NCBI GenBank assembly: GCA_963978905.1
Contig: OZ022260.1
Span: 39,740,259 to 39,804,258, forward strand
From: Trichostrongylus colubriformis
Taxonomy: Eukaryota; Nematoda; Chromadorea; Rhabditida; Trichostrongylidae
Direction of reading: 5' to 3'
Length of the DNA: 64,000 nucleotides
The notes under the pieces were generated by a model. It was not told where the DNA came from, did not search any database, and worked only from the letters and a program-made list of their open reading frames with translations. A program made the position numbers and the translations under genes. Shown here one piece after another: positions 1 through 11,229 of this stretch. The stretch's first letter is position 1; each line of letters starts with the position of its first letter.

Positions 1-419
1 AATAATGATTCGAAAGTGAATTATAAATAGATTCGCGAACTGAAAAAAGACACAAACTCTCGCCCTGCCTCGTGTTCACGCTCCTTTTGATGGCTCAATT
101 AGCTCTAGTTCCATATAAATTCTATGATGAAGCGGCCTATGGGATTACGCCCAGGGACCTCACCTGGACATTATCAGTGGTCAAATCAACGAAGATTCAT
201 AATGTGAGAAAGACACGTACCTTTTCAAGGAATCTTCGCACTTGTTCTTCTGGTCGTATGGGAGTTACGTGCTGCTTACAAACCGCGATACTCAAGTTAT
301 GTTACCGCATCAGAACTTGAACATATCCGGGGCAAGCGAATTAGACGTAGCCACTTCCACGTCTCCACACCATTACCGCTGAAACAGGTTTGAGCTAGCT
401 CACAATATTGTTAATCTCG
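1..419. other. No gene or repeat recognised
   Basis: Short frames only, with no splice-consistent coding signal and no repeat shared with the rest of the window. Confidence 0.4.
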
Positions 420-598
420 TACAGTCCATTTCGGAAAAACTGAGGGGGCGTGTCCCACGGACTTGGATGAACGTGTATCAGACTCTGTCAAACCCTCTCA
501 CCCCGCCACACACTCTCACTCTCGCCACGTACTCTCACTCTCGCCATCCACCCAAGTCCGTAGGACACGCCCAGTCAGTTTTCCCGAAATGGACTGTA
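420..598. repeat. MITE family A, copy 1 (179 bp, TIRs, internal ~22-bp minisatellite)
   Basis: The ends are inverted copies beginning TACAGTCCATTTCGG and continuing through GGGCGTGTCC and ACGGACTTGG. The interior is a short tandem run built on CACTCTCACTCTCGCCA. A second copy with the same ends and interior lies at 13304-13472, so the boundaries are supported by comparison. No coding capacity. Superfamily not assigned. Confidence 0.75.
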
Positions 599-896
599 AA
601 AACCATACGTATGTTGAATTTGCCATCTAACAACTAATTGTATAAAGCAACAGTAAAAATTTGCTTCAATTTCAATCGTAGAAATCTGTGCAGGAGTGCG
701 CATGTTTCATAGGGCACCAGTCGCGGTAACCGCGGAGAGGCGGTAACTGCATAAGCAGCGCAGTAGTACGTGCGGTGCAACTGACGTCTCCTGAAGCACA
801 GCATTAAGTGATCCAGGACTGTAGCACTTGGCTAGCACGAGTGGTTTCCGATATTTGACCACGGAAGCATAGACCTAGGAGTCGGCGAAAGGTCTA
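599..896. other. No feature recognised
   Basis: No convincing coding frame or repeat seen between MITE copy A1 and the next element. Confidence 0.4.
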
Positions 897-1072
897 GGCC
901 ACGTTCATACTCCGCGGTGTCGAAGGCAAGGCAAGAGGTGACGGCGTGTCTCTGCGTCTCCGCCTGTGCCACCCTGTCTGTCTCGTTGCCAGCGTCGTTT
1001 CTGCACCAACCCCGTGCTTCGCTGCATGTGAACGCAGCCACGCCCTCTTCGGGCGCAAAGTATGAACGCGGC
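897..1072. repeat. TTA-type (Tourist-like) MITE, small copy
   Basis: The ends are inverted: GGCCACGTTCATACT on the left and AGTATGAACGCGGC on the right. They match the GGCTGCGTTCATAC-type ends of the larger elements at 15057, 17733 and 19262. This copy lacks a clear 3-bp target duplication, so it may be old or trimmed. Confidence 0.55.
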
Positions 1073-1122
1073 ATTAGAAAACTATGGCGCCTCTAGTCAT
1101 TGCTCATTGCGCCATATTCGAA

Positions 1123-1366
1123 CGGGTGGGGGTCACGAGGTCGAATTTCCGCGCGGCCGCGCGCGACGAGCGGTGTGGCGGGTGCGAGTGCCAGTGGTGG
1201 GGCATGGCAGCCTTCAAGCGGGGCAATATGGCATGAGTGGAAGCGCAGACGTGACGCAGTCATGCTCGGCCCACTTCCAAGGGCAATCAATACGGCGAGT
1301 CGTACTGGTGGCGCCGCGAGTGACCGCCGCGGAGCGGAAATTCGACCTCGTGACCCCACCCCACCC
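1123..1366. repeat. hAT-like foldback MITE, copy 1 (244 bp)
   Basis: Both ends are inverted repeats starting with GGGTGGGG and running through GGTCACGAGGTCGAATTTCC. The direct flanks are TATTCGAA and TATTGGAA, an 8-bp target duplication with one mismatch. The interior is GC-rich, and part of it reappears in inverse orientation in the copy at 10990-11229. An 8-bp duplication with short TIRs fits hAT-type elements; no transposase is present. Confidence 0.65.
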
Positions 1367-2960
1367 TATTGGAATAGACGACAAGGGTTTTCCATGTTTC
1401 ACATTTATATGAAATAATCCACTGCTTAAACACATTTGGAATGTTAAACTACTTAGAAATTTTCAAAATCCTCACCAGGGACTCGGCACATTTCGGCAGA
1501 AAAATCCCTCTGAAACCTATATCCGGAGATACTCCCTGAGCGCCACATGAATAATAGTATTGGACAGACGGTTGTCTACTACTGCGTAACTGACACTCAT
1601 TTCAGCTCCTTCTCTCTCCATGTATAATTGCGATATGTTTATGTTGTTTCGTTCATTCGTTAATTATTTGTGGCCTAATAGCGTATTTGCCTTTGTTCAA
1701 CCAACTCGCTCTATATATCGATCTTCAGCAGGTAAACTTGATCTTACCAAAAAACCAATAAGATCGCCCTACACTAAACGGCAACATCCGACGACGACTA
1801 CTGCATGCGCTCCACCCATAATTTGTGACCTGATCGCGTTTCGTTTGAGATTGTGTGGTTGCTGAGCCTTTTCGCAGCATCGCTCTACAGTGTGTCCTTT
1901 AGCTGCCTAGCTATAAGGCATGTCAATCTTTGCAATGTTGCTACGTCGCACTTTCGCACGCGAAGTTGCGGCATTGCACGATCTCGAGGTCGTAGTATCG
2001 CGTGCGAAAAAGCAACGCCGCCAAATCGCAAAGTCTGACGGCGGCCTAGGCCTATAAGGAAGAACCTTTAACAGCATCGTGCACTCTTCCGTAAGATGCT
2101 GACCCCGCGGCGAGAAACATGTTGTCGAAAAGGTTCAGCAATCTCTGAAGGTTCGTTTGATGGTGGCACAATCCGAAATTTCTCCCTGTTTATCTTCTTT
2201 TACAATATTTTTTCATCTCCTAATTCACCGTACAGTACCTGTAGATCCCCAAGCTCTGGCTATCATTTGTAATTTTTGATCACGTAGTTTATATATTCAT
2301 GCAAAGGAATGAGACGTAACTGGGTCACAAATAACAATTGGAGCACATGCAGCAGTCGTCATCTGAATCAGTCAAATGACTTGGTCGCACAGTGTGAAGA
2401 TACCTCAGAGGGAGGCAAGGAAGAAAATCCGCTAAATTCCACTTGTACTCAAAATCGCGTATAGTGATGTATATTTGGTGAAAAAAACTTGAGATCTACG
2501 TCCACAAAAGTCAAGAAAAATTCCAGAATGCCATATCGTCGGGTGTGCCCTTTCTTTTCCAAGCAATGGCGGAAGCACTATTCCATTTTTCTGGGATACT
2601 TATGCAACGCGCAGGACTTTCAGCTACTACCACTGTTAAATTCTTAACCAGCATCGGTAGGTCGTTTTCTTTCGAAAGTCTTCGTTTGATTATGGGAACA
2701 AAGGAAGCATCTATCACTAAACCTTCATTTACCTATTGAAAGTTTGATCGTAATTATAATTGATTAATTACTCATCAGCCCATACTCTCTGTATCATGAT
2801 TTTTCGCCATACGTGAATTACTTAAAATTATTTGTTGGATCACTAGAGGAGAGGAAAGCGCAGGTGTTTGCACGATTCTGTGACCGTTAATGTACAGAAT
2901 AAACATCTTAGGTTTCATGGTAACGAAGGATAGCGACAACTATATCAAACAAGCCGCCTG
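1367..2960. other. No gene recognised
   Basis: About 1.6 kb without a credible exon chain, strong inverted repeat or family shared with the rest of the window. Confidence 0.35.
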
Positions 2961-2964
2961 CTTC

Positions 2965-4160
2965 AGCTAGTAACAAGATCATAAGTTTCCGACGCGGCGC
3001 TTGATTACAGTACTTTCTCGTCAGATTGATGCAATCGCGCATGCACACACATTCTGCGTTACAGTACAGCAAATATAGCTAGTTGATTTCTGCGTCACTG
3101 TGCAGCGTTGTGATTTTCAAGGTTTTTAGTTTTTTTGTGTCTTACGTTTTGCTCGTTTTTGTTCTTTTTCATCGTTATTTTGTTTGTATGCGCTGCGTCG
3201 GATCGAGAACTTATTCACTTATTTCTGGCTCCAGTGTTTAATGATAAAGTTGCTTTTGTCCGATGTTCTTGCTCTTCGGTCGATTTATTCTCGCTTTTTA
3301 AATGTTTCTGTGTTGTTGAGCAAATGCATTACTTGTGCAACTTTGTCTAACTTCCCGAATATTTAGGCCGTTTGCGTCTCTACGGAGTTTTTCCAACGTT
3401 CTCGTTCAGTTTTCCATAGCTCGCTGTATTACCTACTTCAAAACTATTTTTAGGATCCGCGCTGCACAAGTATGTGACTTTCATTATTAAATGAAAACCC
3501 GGTAATACGGTTATGTACTGCTGTCCCTGCTACTGACAAGAGTGATAAGAAAAAGTGACTGTGATTTCCGGGTAATCAGGAGAACAACAAAAATCGTAAT
3601 CGTTCTAAATATTCGAAAGGAAGTTACACAAAGTTGCACAAATAAAGCATTTGCTCAACAATACAAGAGGAAACATTTTGAAAGTAGGTATAAGACCGAA
3701 AGGGTTACTACAACAACCAGCCGCAGTAGAAAAGGAAGATACATATGTATGTGTGTTCGTACATATCTTTGGACAATCAACCTCATTCATTGAACACTGG
3801 AGCCTGAAACATATGAACAAGTTCTCGACCCGGCGCAGCGCATACGCACAAAATAACGATGAGGAACACGAAAAGAACAAAAAGCAAAACGTATAAGACG
3901 AAGAAAGCAAATATACTGAAAAACAATAGCAATTCGCTGCACAGTGACGCAGAAATCAACTAAGCTATATTTGCTGTACTGTGACGCAGAATGTGTGTGC
4001 GTGCGTGAAGCCGCTTTCATACTTTGCGCACCGACGCCGTCACCGCCGGTGACGGCGTCGGTGCACAAAGTATGGAAGCGGCCTGATTGCATCAATCTGA
4101 CGAGAGGGTACTGTAATCAAGCGCCGCGTCGAAAACTTTTAACCTTGTCAGCTAGTATGC
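2965..4160. repeat. Large foldback element with a nested MITE
   Basis: The left arm (about 2965-3370) and right arm (about 3600-4160) are inverted copies of each other. Shared blocks include GACGCGGCGCTTGATTACAG near the outer ends and AGCAAATATAGCTAGTTGAT / its complement further in. The right arm is longer because a 75-bp palindromic element (4009-4083) has inserted into it, and it also carries unrelated A/T-rich sequence near the centre. No transposase is visible. Confidence 0.7.
4009..4083. repeat. 75-bp palindromic MITE with TGA target duplication
   Basis: Nearly perfect palindrome with ends AGCCGCTTTCATAC / GTATGGAAGCGGCC and centre GTCACCGCCGGTGAC. It is flanked on both sides by TGA. 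Comparing with the uninterrupted left arm of the host foldback shows the empty-site sequence directly, which makes the insertion and 3-bp duplication convincing. The ends resemble the other GCCGC-TTCATAC MITEs of this window. Confidence 0.75.
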
Positions 4161-4690
4161 CACGCGTTATGAATGAATGACTTTTCGTGCCATATGGGTA
4201 CAGTGCCTATAAGAATACTTGCATAGAAAAGGAAGAGCCCTACCTACAACGAAACAGCAACATCAAAATATTGAAGGAGGGAGGGAAAAGAGGGGTGGAA
4301 TTTGTTTGATCTTTGTTTCGCACGTGCTCTCAAGCAGAAATAAAAAATAAGGATAAGCTCCCTTTGCGCTCATCGGTAAGGAAGGGAGGCAAGACTACAT
4401 CATACTCTATAGAGCAAATAAAATTCTGCTAACCTAACAAGGTGGAGAGGGGATTGAGAAGGCGAAATGAAACATGAAAGTAATTTTTTGCAAAGTTTTC
4501 CCAGTAGTAGGGCAGAAAGCCAATACAGCAGTGTTCCAGACCTCTCATCGAACACTTGGTAAAACCTAATACATGACTTTTCCCCCAAGTTGCTGCACAC
4601 CTGACTATCGAATTCACTCGGAACCTTTTGTCCTATTGCTGGGGAGCAGTACTTATGACCTCTTCCCTTGCTATACACAGTCATTTTCAG
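4161..4690. other. Upstream region of the multi-TM gene; nothing certain
   Basis: A frame in register with the next exon is open from an ATG at 4573, so a first exon may lie here, but the sequence 4573-4690 has no family resemblance and no clear initiation context. Confidence 0.3.
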
Positions 4691-6860
4691 CAACCTTTGG
4701 TGCGGCCTCATGCTTTCTATCAATCGCATTACTTGGGATCAAAAGAAGATTCGTAACTACTGCTATTGTAACTCTAGCGGTTGGAGTGATGTCTGCTTAT
4801 ACGGTGGGATACAAAAAATATACGAGCACAGTTGCACCACAGGTGAGTTTTCACTGAGTGGAGGCATGAAGCTCTCACACCGCACTGCGTTCAATCAAAG
4901 CGTTATGCGTTAAAGTCCTGAAGAAAAAATAAGAAAGTTCAAAGGTTTTTATTCCTTTCATTACCTTCATGGAGGAGATGCGCTTGATCGCCAGGTGGCG
5001 TACCGGCTGCCATCGTTTTCTGGGTAATTCTGCTGAGTTTCGGAACTCTCGACAGCCACGAACCGCTTTGGTAATCTCGATAAAGTTGCTTATCAGCGGA
5101 ATTGTTGCGATTGCTTTTTACTGTGCAAAAAAATGGAATGGTTATGAAAAAAACAAAACCACTCATTCTTCGGAGGAGGCCTTATATCTACGAGACTTAC
5201 GAGGAACTAGGAACACTTACGATCTTCTATCTCTGTTATGGTAGGGGCAGTAGCGGGACACCTGAAATCCACTAGAGCTATCCCATTCCTGGGGTACGAG
5301 TTGACAGGGCCTGGGCGGGGAATCTCAGTTCCAGTTCATCCCTTCGTACTATTAATAGTAGTTTCAAACTATTACAAGACAAGAGCCAAGATGATATTCC
5401 TACTAAATCTATTTAGTTCACTCGATTCTTGGTCTTATATATGCATATGTATTCACTGTTGGCTGGAGTTGTGTCCCCCATCCTCATCGCTTTACTTATA
5501 TCGAAGGTAAAATTTGCAAAATTTATGTTTGATAGTGTTTCGTTCTTGTTTTCACTCGAATTGATATCTTATAATAACCATTTGGGACTTGTTTTCCAGG
5601 GAATAGGACGAGAGTTACTGCTCTCCTTGCTAGTTGCTTTCATGCTCAGCGCCTTTATTATTTTTCTGATATTTGCTCACGGTAAGGAAAAAGCAAGTTG
5701 TTCCTGACATGACATTGATATTGATATCTTCTTTCCACTATCAATTCAGAGCAATGAATCTTCAGGGCGTCGTGAAGTGTACGTGGATTCATATGGAAAC
5801 ACCACTTCAATCTCTGAGCGGCTTGTCACGCTCAGCGAACGTCGGATCGCAGAGGTTGGGGTTTCTTAAAGACACCAGAAGGGGTAAATTCGGCAAACTG
5901 TGGAATATGATAGTAGATGTGCTCAGCAATGTAGTAGTGGAGAAAGAGCGACATAAAACCGCGGAAAACCCGAGGAAAAGGAACCTGAAAATACCTTTTC
6001 ACTTTCTCGTCCACTGCGTCACTAGCCGGAGTGGACTGAATTCAGGCCAGAGTATGAACGAGCCGGCCGCGATCGTTGTCCCGCCCCCCACAGCGACTCC
6101 CCCGGCCGCATAACCACATAACGGCATGCCGAGCTGCGGGGTCGTTATAAGACCCCGAGCCGCGTTTTTCAATGCGATTTTCGTCACATTTGATCTCCTC
6201 TGAAGTACAAGGTTCGTTTTCAGAGAACATGTACTCTCAGACCCGCGCTTACTCGGTATGCGTGCCAAGAAGTGTGTGTCTGATTGCTGCTTCAGTGCCA
6301 ACTATGGCATCTCAATGACATTCAGTGCGATCTCAAGCCTCGGCATTAAATTAAGAATGTGTACGCAGCCGATTTGTGAGGCCATTCCGTTATATGTCGC
6401 CCTATGATACTTATATGTACAATCAAACAGAGTATGAGTCAGGCCAATGCTGTATACAATACCGCTCGCGTCGCGTGAGTAATTTTCGCCTTGCGACGGT
6501 TTGTTCGCGAACAAACCGTCGCAAGGCGAAAATTACTCACGCGACGCGAGCGGTATTGTACATTGCCCATAAAAATATTCACGAACCTCTTATTATCACC
6601 AAATCATATCTAATTAGCGTTTTCTATTGTTAAGCAGCTCTCATTCTGGCACCGGCACAACACCACATTGTGACAATAGTCATAAATAAATAAATACCTT
6701 TCAGGAAATCGTGCATACTCATCTACCCGTTCAGTCCGCTATGGCTCGACCACCGACGAGTGTAACATACCATGAAGGAGAGGTCCATATTCCACTGAGA
6801 TCAACAGAATTACCTAGGGACGTTCTGGAAGACGAGTTTACATCTGACGACGAGTATTGA
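4691..6860 (+). CDS. Unrecognised multi-pass membrane protein (partial gene model)
   Basis: Exons supported by splice sites and continuous coding: 4691-4842 (acceptor TTTTCAG, donor GTGAGT), 5056-5240, 5417-5506, 5600-5681, 5766-5854 and 6705-6860 with a TGA stop. Hydrophobic helices are visible in exon 1 (TTAIVTLAVGVMSAYTVG), exon 2 (ALVISIKLLISGIVAIAFYC), exon 3 (LLAGVVSPILIALLIS) and exon 4 (LLLSLLVAFMLSAFIIFLIF), followed by a hydrophilic tail ending ...EDEFTSDDEY. This suggests a four- or five-pass membrane protein with an acidic cytosolic C-terminus. Junctions 3-4, 4-5 and 5-6 close in phase. The junction between the second and third listed exons does not, so a small exon or a different boundary is missed there. 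The true start was not found. I do not recognise the family. Confidence 0.5.
5866..5910. repeat. Start of a TTAA-type MITE in the last intron of the multi-TM gene
   Basis: TTAA followed by AGACACCAGAAGGGGTAA matches the ends of the TTAA-flanked elements at 11552-12015 and 32397-32692. It lies 12 bp beyond a splice donor. The other end was not located; sequence near 6150-6230 resembles 25080-25190, another dispersed repeat. Confidence 0.45.
6455..6560. repeat. Perfect 106-bp palindrome with no spacer
   Basis: Two 53-bp arms are exact inverted copies meeting at TTGTTCG/CGAACAA, with no loop base. The outer ends read TACAATACCGCTCGCG. It sits in the last intron of the multi-TM gene. It could be a very young MITE, a palindromic duplication, or an assembly fold-back artefact. 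Confidence 0.9.
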
Positions 6861-7508
6861 TTTAAAAAAATAATTAGCTATCGGATCACAGAATTGTATT
6901 TCTCTGAGGCTGCTGATATTTCGAAAAATAGAAAGGAAAAATAGAATAAAAATAAAATAGAATGCGTAAAATTTGTATGTATTAAACCTAATCGTATATA
7001 GGCATTAGTAAAGTTCAAACGATAGATATATTACAATATTTGTATGTTTCATCTATATGTCGTGAAGTTTATGGAAAACACGGCGTTTTTCTTTTCTAAA
7101 TGCCAAATTACTACTTTTTTTCCTAGTGCTTTCCAGTTAATGGAAAACACGGCGTTTCCCTTTTCTAAATGCCAAATTACTACTTTTTTTCCTAGTGCTT
7201 TCCAAAGTTGTGTTAACAACTTAACATTCTAATATAATTTGATTTACTCTCATATAGGTGCAAGAAGATGTGAACCAAAGGTGTTAAGTATTATGTGATC
7301 TTATAACATCTTACAAAAGTCGAATTATTATACAAACCTTCTAAAGCCTTGTCCACCCCTCATATCCATTTGATGAACAGTGTTTCGTCTGAATCCATGC
7401 ATCATGGAGTCCATAATCCTTAGACCATGCGAGTTCATAATCCCTAAAACATTGAGCTCCATTGTTGGTCAACTGAGCAAAACTGGCAGAGTGGGTGTTC
7501 GAGCAGGT
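6861..7508. other. 3' flank of the multi-TM gene with a 70-bp tandem duplication
   Basis: AATAAA-type signals lie downstream of the stop near 6945. Around 7070-7204 a unit of about 70 bp starting ATGGAAAACACGGCG is present twice in tandem with few differences. Nothing else recognised. Confidence 0.6.
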
Positions 7509-7751
7509 GGGATGTGTACCCTTATGTCAGGATTTCGTAGGACGACGAGCGGCGTGCGACGACGAAGTGTGTGCGAGCTATACGCACTTCGCGGTAGTTG
7601 GGTCTTAGAACGATTACACTATGCCAGGGGCGCGATACACAGTTGACTTGTAATCGCCTCAGGACCCAACAACATGGCGCCCTTAGCTTGTTCGCACTGC
7701 TTCGCTTGCGACATGTCGCGATGCGAAATCCTGGCATAAGGGTACACACCC
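7509..7751. repeat. hAT-like foldback MITE, copy 2 (243 bp)
   Basis: Inverted ends contain TGTGTACCCTTATG and CATAAGGGTACACACC. Direct flanks GAGCAGGT and AAGCAGGT match at 7 of 8 positions (or AGCAGGTG perfectly if shifted by one). Size and GGG-TG-type ends match the copies at 1123 and 10990. Non-coding. Confidence 0.7.
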
Positions 7752-8506
7752 AAGCAGGTGTAGCGCCGTGATAGCGTACCGCGACGACGCAAAAAAAGGT
7801 GCACCCTGGCTAATTACTCAAGGATCTACAGTTCCAAGAATGTAAATCGACTCATGTCATTATCGCGGAGTGTGCCTTTAACGTCAGCCCTTAATGGGCA
7901 GAGTAACAACATTTTACAACGATGCTTCGGGTACTTACGAAGAAAAGCGTGCTTACCGAATCGTAAAATTTAATGGAGTAGCGATTTCCTCAGCTCTCCG
8001 AACATGTTCGAATCGATAAAGGCGCAACAATCTTATGTTTTGATAGCGAACCCATCGCTGAGAACAACATTGCAGGGATCACAGCAAACGGTTCTTATGG
8101 CATGATATTCCATTTCTATTACTCTCGTTTACTTATTTTTCTCTAATCGCATTGTCATGTGAATACAAGGGAAAACGTTTCGCTACGCCAGTATATCCGT
8201 TGTTAGTAACTGACCGACTTTTAGGCACCATACAACCATTACTACCCCAAACATCGCGGATTGGTGGGAAAAATAATCTTTGCTCAGACTTTGCTCATAA
8301 GGTTTACTTGAGGGTGCTGATCACGAATATGACATCCACCAGTTAAACTAGCGCACACTACTGCGCATATAACATCATGGACGTCAGTGGGTCAATCGGA
8401 TCTGCTTTTTTTCTTTAAATTCACTCAGTATCCATTACCATATGAGCTTTGCCCATTGTGTACAAGTTTTTGCTTTTTTCGTGGTCTCAAGGATGCGTTG
8501 TAATCT
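7752..8506. other. No gene; one fragment of the ACCAGTT MITE family
   Basis: At about 8340-8400 a fragment with ACCAGTTAAACTAGCGCAC resembles the end of the MITE starting at 8507. The rest is unremarkable. Confidence 0.4.
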
Positions 8507-8740
8507 ACCAGTTGGGCTGGCGCACACTACTGCGCGCATCAAACAGGGGAGCACGCAAAAGAGCTTAATCGATATCGATTGTTGAGTATCATCATTCAAA
8601 CGGTTTGCTAAAAGAGACCCATGCAGAAAACGGAGAAGGAAGACAAAATCCCGTGAGTTCCATCCCACCCCCATATCAATCGATATCGATCAAGCACATT
8701 TTGCGTGCTCCCCTGTTTGATGCGCGCAGTAGTGTGCGCC
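8507..8740. repeat. ACCAGTT-family MITE, copy 1 (right end truncated)
   Basis: The left end reads ACCAGTTGGGCTGGCGCAC. The inverted partner ends at GTAGTGTGCGCC, where the outer part of the right TIR is missing and another repeat begins. Long inner arms (GCGCGCATCAAACAGGGGAG and its complement) are exact. A complete relative lies at 43812-44043, and single ends occur near 20490, 34980, 37170 and 62000. Confidence 0.7.
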
Positions 8741-8744
8741 ACCC

Positions 8745-9450
8745 CATCATTCTTCAAACCATCATTCTTTCCGAACACGCTGCTGCTGAAGAAGCTGTCC
8801 AGATGTTTGGAAAAGTGGGGTCTAGTTAGCGCTGCATCTGGTGAATATGATAGACGAGTAATGGCTTCAGCCTTCAACTGCTTCAATTACTGGAAGAGGA
8901 TTTGTGGAAAATGCGCTTGCGCATAGCTGCCCTGAGGGGTCCCTCGGCACCCATTTCTTGGGGTTTTTCCAAATCAAGGCTATGGTTGGTCAAGCTTGTT
9001 TGTTGAGGGCCAATACTTGTGGATATCCCCTGCAAGTATGGGCGCTCATCGCTTTCTGTCGCTTTAGTTAAAGCGATTTGATCAGTTGAAAATTCGAGCA
9101 ATTCGTTCTCATTTCTGCACCTCTGAAACCAGGGACAAAGTGTTCCAACCGAAGCTTCACCCCCTCCTCATGCAGTACTCATATTTGTGGTCACCTTCGC
9201 TGGGGCTCAGCTGAACAAAAACTCGTGAAGTGAAATCATCTAAAAAGTGCCATTTTCGCACTACTTTATAATTTTCCTAATAACTTGAAAAACTTGTAAC
9301 ATTCCAAGAAAAGCATATATCCAGAAAGAGCAACTTTTTCTCCATCTAAGGAGCACAACTTGTAATTCAATTCATGTAGACGCGCTTCGAAATTTGAGTC
9401 TATCTTGTGAACGCGCGAATGCGGCCAAAACTTTCCTTACCAGCTAATAA
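8745..9450. repeat. Truncated copy of the 0.9-kb TTAGGTTG TIR element
   Basis: Collinear with 33170-33854: shared blocks include GATATCCCCTGCAA and GTCACCTTCGCTGG. It ends with the same TIR, AAAACTTTCCTTACCAGCTAA. The left TIR is absent, so this is a partial copy of the element at 32958-33854. Confidence 0.65.
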
Positions 9451-9586
9451 AAAAATAGCAATAGAAAAAGTACAAAGAACATTAAGAATAAAAGTAAAGT
9501 TGTAGGCTATTAATGCGATAATCATGAGCACACAGCGCCAAAAAAAAACGTATACAAACGCCAATTTTCATTTTCTAGCACAAACC

Positions 9587-9860
9587 GCTCTTATCTACGG
9601 GCCGCTCTTATCTATGGGACTTTAGGGTAATATCCAAGTTCCGCCCACCACCACAAATACACCGTCCACTGTGCCCAGTACTATTTCATGACATTCAGAA
9701 TCTCATCCCTGACCTTAATCCATCCTTCCCACGTTTGGGTCATATTAGAACCCTACTACCAATTTTCGATTCGAAAACGGAACATTCCATTGCACCTTCC
9801 GCTCACCGTGGCCAGACTCAAAGACAGCAACTAAGGATAACGTGGTAATGGAGAAATCCC
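9587..9860. repeat. TIR relic and dispersed fragment of the 268-bp repeat family
   Basis: CTTATCTATGGGACTTTAGGG at about 9608 resembles the right end of the TIR element at 40389-41312. It is followed by sequence related to the tandem units at 59.6-62 kb (CCGCCCACCACCA, CATTCCATTGCACCTTCCGC). Both are partial. Confidence 0.5.
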
Positions 9861-9864
9861 TACA

Positions 9865-10385
9865 ATAAATCACTCACGTGGTAGTCCTGGGCCTAAGAAG
9901 GCTATATGTGGCGAAATCCCGGTGAAAAAACCCTCTCCGAGCTGTGGAAACGCCGCAAAACGCCGCAACCGCCCATCTGTCCCGCCTCTTGATAAGACGA
10001 TCCCGCCTATGGATGGCGTGATTCCCGATTGACTGGGGTTGGAGCGGCCAAGGAGATGCGGCAGGATTGAAGGTTTCGCGGCGGGCTTTCGCAGTTTCAG
10101 CTTGTGTTCACTCCGAAAAAAAGATGCTGTCGTATTTCCAACTATTTCCTTGTGTTTACTTGGCAACATGCCAATGGAAAACTAGAACAGACCACCCGCC
10201 TCTTGAAGGACAGTTCGTCCGCGTCGAGAATCAACGGTGAGAAGGGGGTCCTATTTCCCGGGTTTTTGACCATTTTCATCCGTTTTTTCTTCACTGTCCT
10301 ATTACTAGGCATCTCTACTTTCACATTCACCACTTCTTTTACTTTTCGTCCGACTTTCCCCTAATACTGCCTTTCAAGGAACCGG
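9865..10385. repeat. Dispersed ~0.5-kb repeat (second copy at 52870-53295)
   Basis: Long collinear similarity with 52870-53295, including GGGTTTTTGACCATTT and TACTAGGCATCTC. It starts near CTATATGTGGCGAAATC and ends near CCCCTAATACTGCCTTT. No coding capacity seen and no TIR found. Confidence 0.65.
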
Positions 10386-10980
10386 AAGGGGTCCGAGGAA
10401 AGAGGAAGATGCTAGGACATGATCATCTTGTAACAAACATTCAAGGTTGGAAGCGATAATCGGTGGAATAACCTGGATTCAAAAACGCATCGCTGTGGTG
10501 TGTATTCGCATCACATTCGCATCACTTCGAACTGCACACACTGACTTTCTCAGTAATCCGTTGAAAAGATGTCATTTGTTGTCTCGTTGGTGTATTTCAA
10601 TCATCAATCATTCGTGATGATGTGAAATGCGTGAAACAACACACAGCAACAAACAAGCAAAAAAAAACCAAATGAGGAATAAGCGAAAGCGTCACGAAAA
10701 TGTGTGATTAAACCTAATGATTCACTTTCCACTACTTGGCAAGGTTTCGTGTGTGCATTGCGGCAACTGCAATCTACCGTAATCCTATTCCGACAAAATG
10801 GCATCCTTCGAGTGTCTTCAACTTGGTCCGTTTGTGGTCTTTACACTTCTTGTCCCATGCCCTACTCATACAACACTCTTCCCATCTCCACAGGTCGTTT
10901 TTCATATGATACCTAATGTCATGACAGACGGGCGGACGGACAGACGGACGTACAAACAGACAGACGAAGCTTTTCATGTA
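10386..10980. other. Repeat mosaic, no gene
   Basis: 10386-10520 resembles part of the TTAA element at 32397. 10855-10978 carries the CCACAGGTCGTTTTTCAT and (GGAC)n stretch that also occurs at about 21990-22090 and 29170-29230. Confidence 0.5.
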
Positions 10981-10989
10981 CAGTAGGGC

Positions 10990-11229
10990 GGGTGTGTGCA
11001 GATATGACAGCGAATCGCTTCGCGGCGTTTCACTCGCGACGCCACCAGTACGACTTGCGAATCGATTGCTCTCGGTAGCCCGGCAGAGCGTGGCTGCGTC
11101 ACTTCTGGGCTTCCACCCATGCCACACTGCCTCGCTTGAAGGCTGCCATGCCCTGCCGCTGGCACTCGCACCCGCCGCGCCGTTGGCCGCAGGCGGCAAC
11201 GCGATTCGCTGTCATATCTGCACACACCC
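10990..11229. repeat. hAT-like foldback MITE, copy 3 (240 bp, perfect 8-bp TSD)
   Basis: TIRs run GGGTGTGTGCAGATATGACA... and its exact complement at the right end. AGTAGGGC lies directly outside both ends (10982-10989 and 11230-11237), a perfect 8-bp target duplication. The core is GC-rich and shares a long inverted match with the copy at 1123-1366. The target duplication length points to hAT-like mobilisation; no transposase. Confidence 0.8.

Noticed and set aside
1062..1435. Long overlapping frames on both strands (up to 116 codons)
   Set aside because: They are products of the GC-rich palindromic interior of the foldback MITE; the same occurs at 10774-11287.
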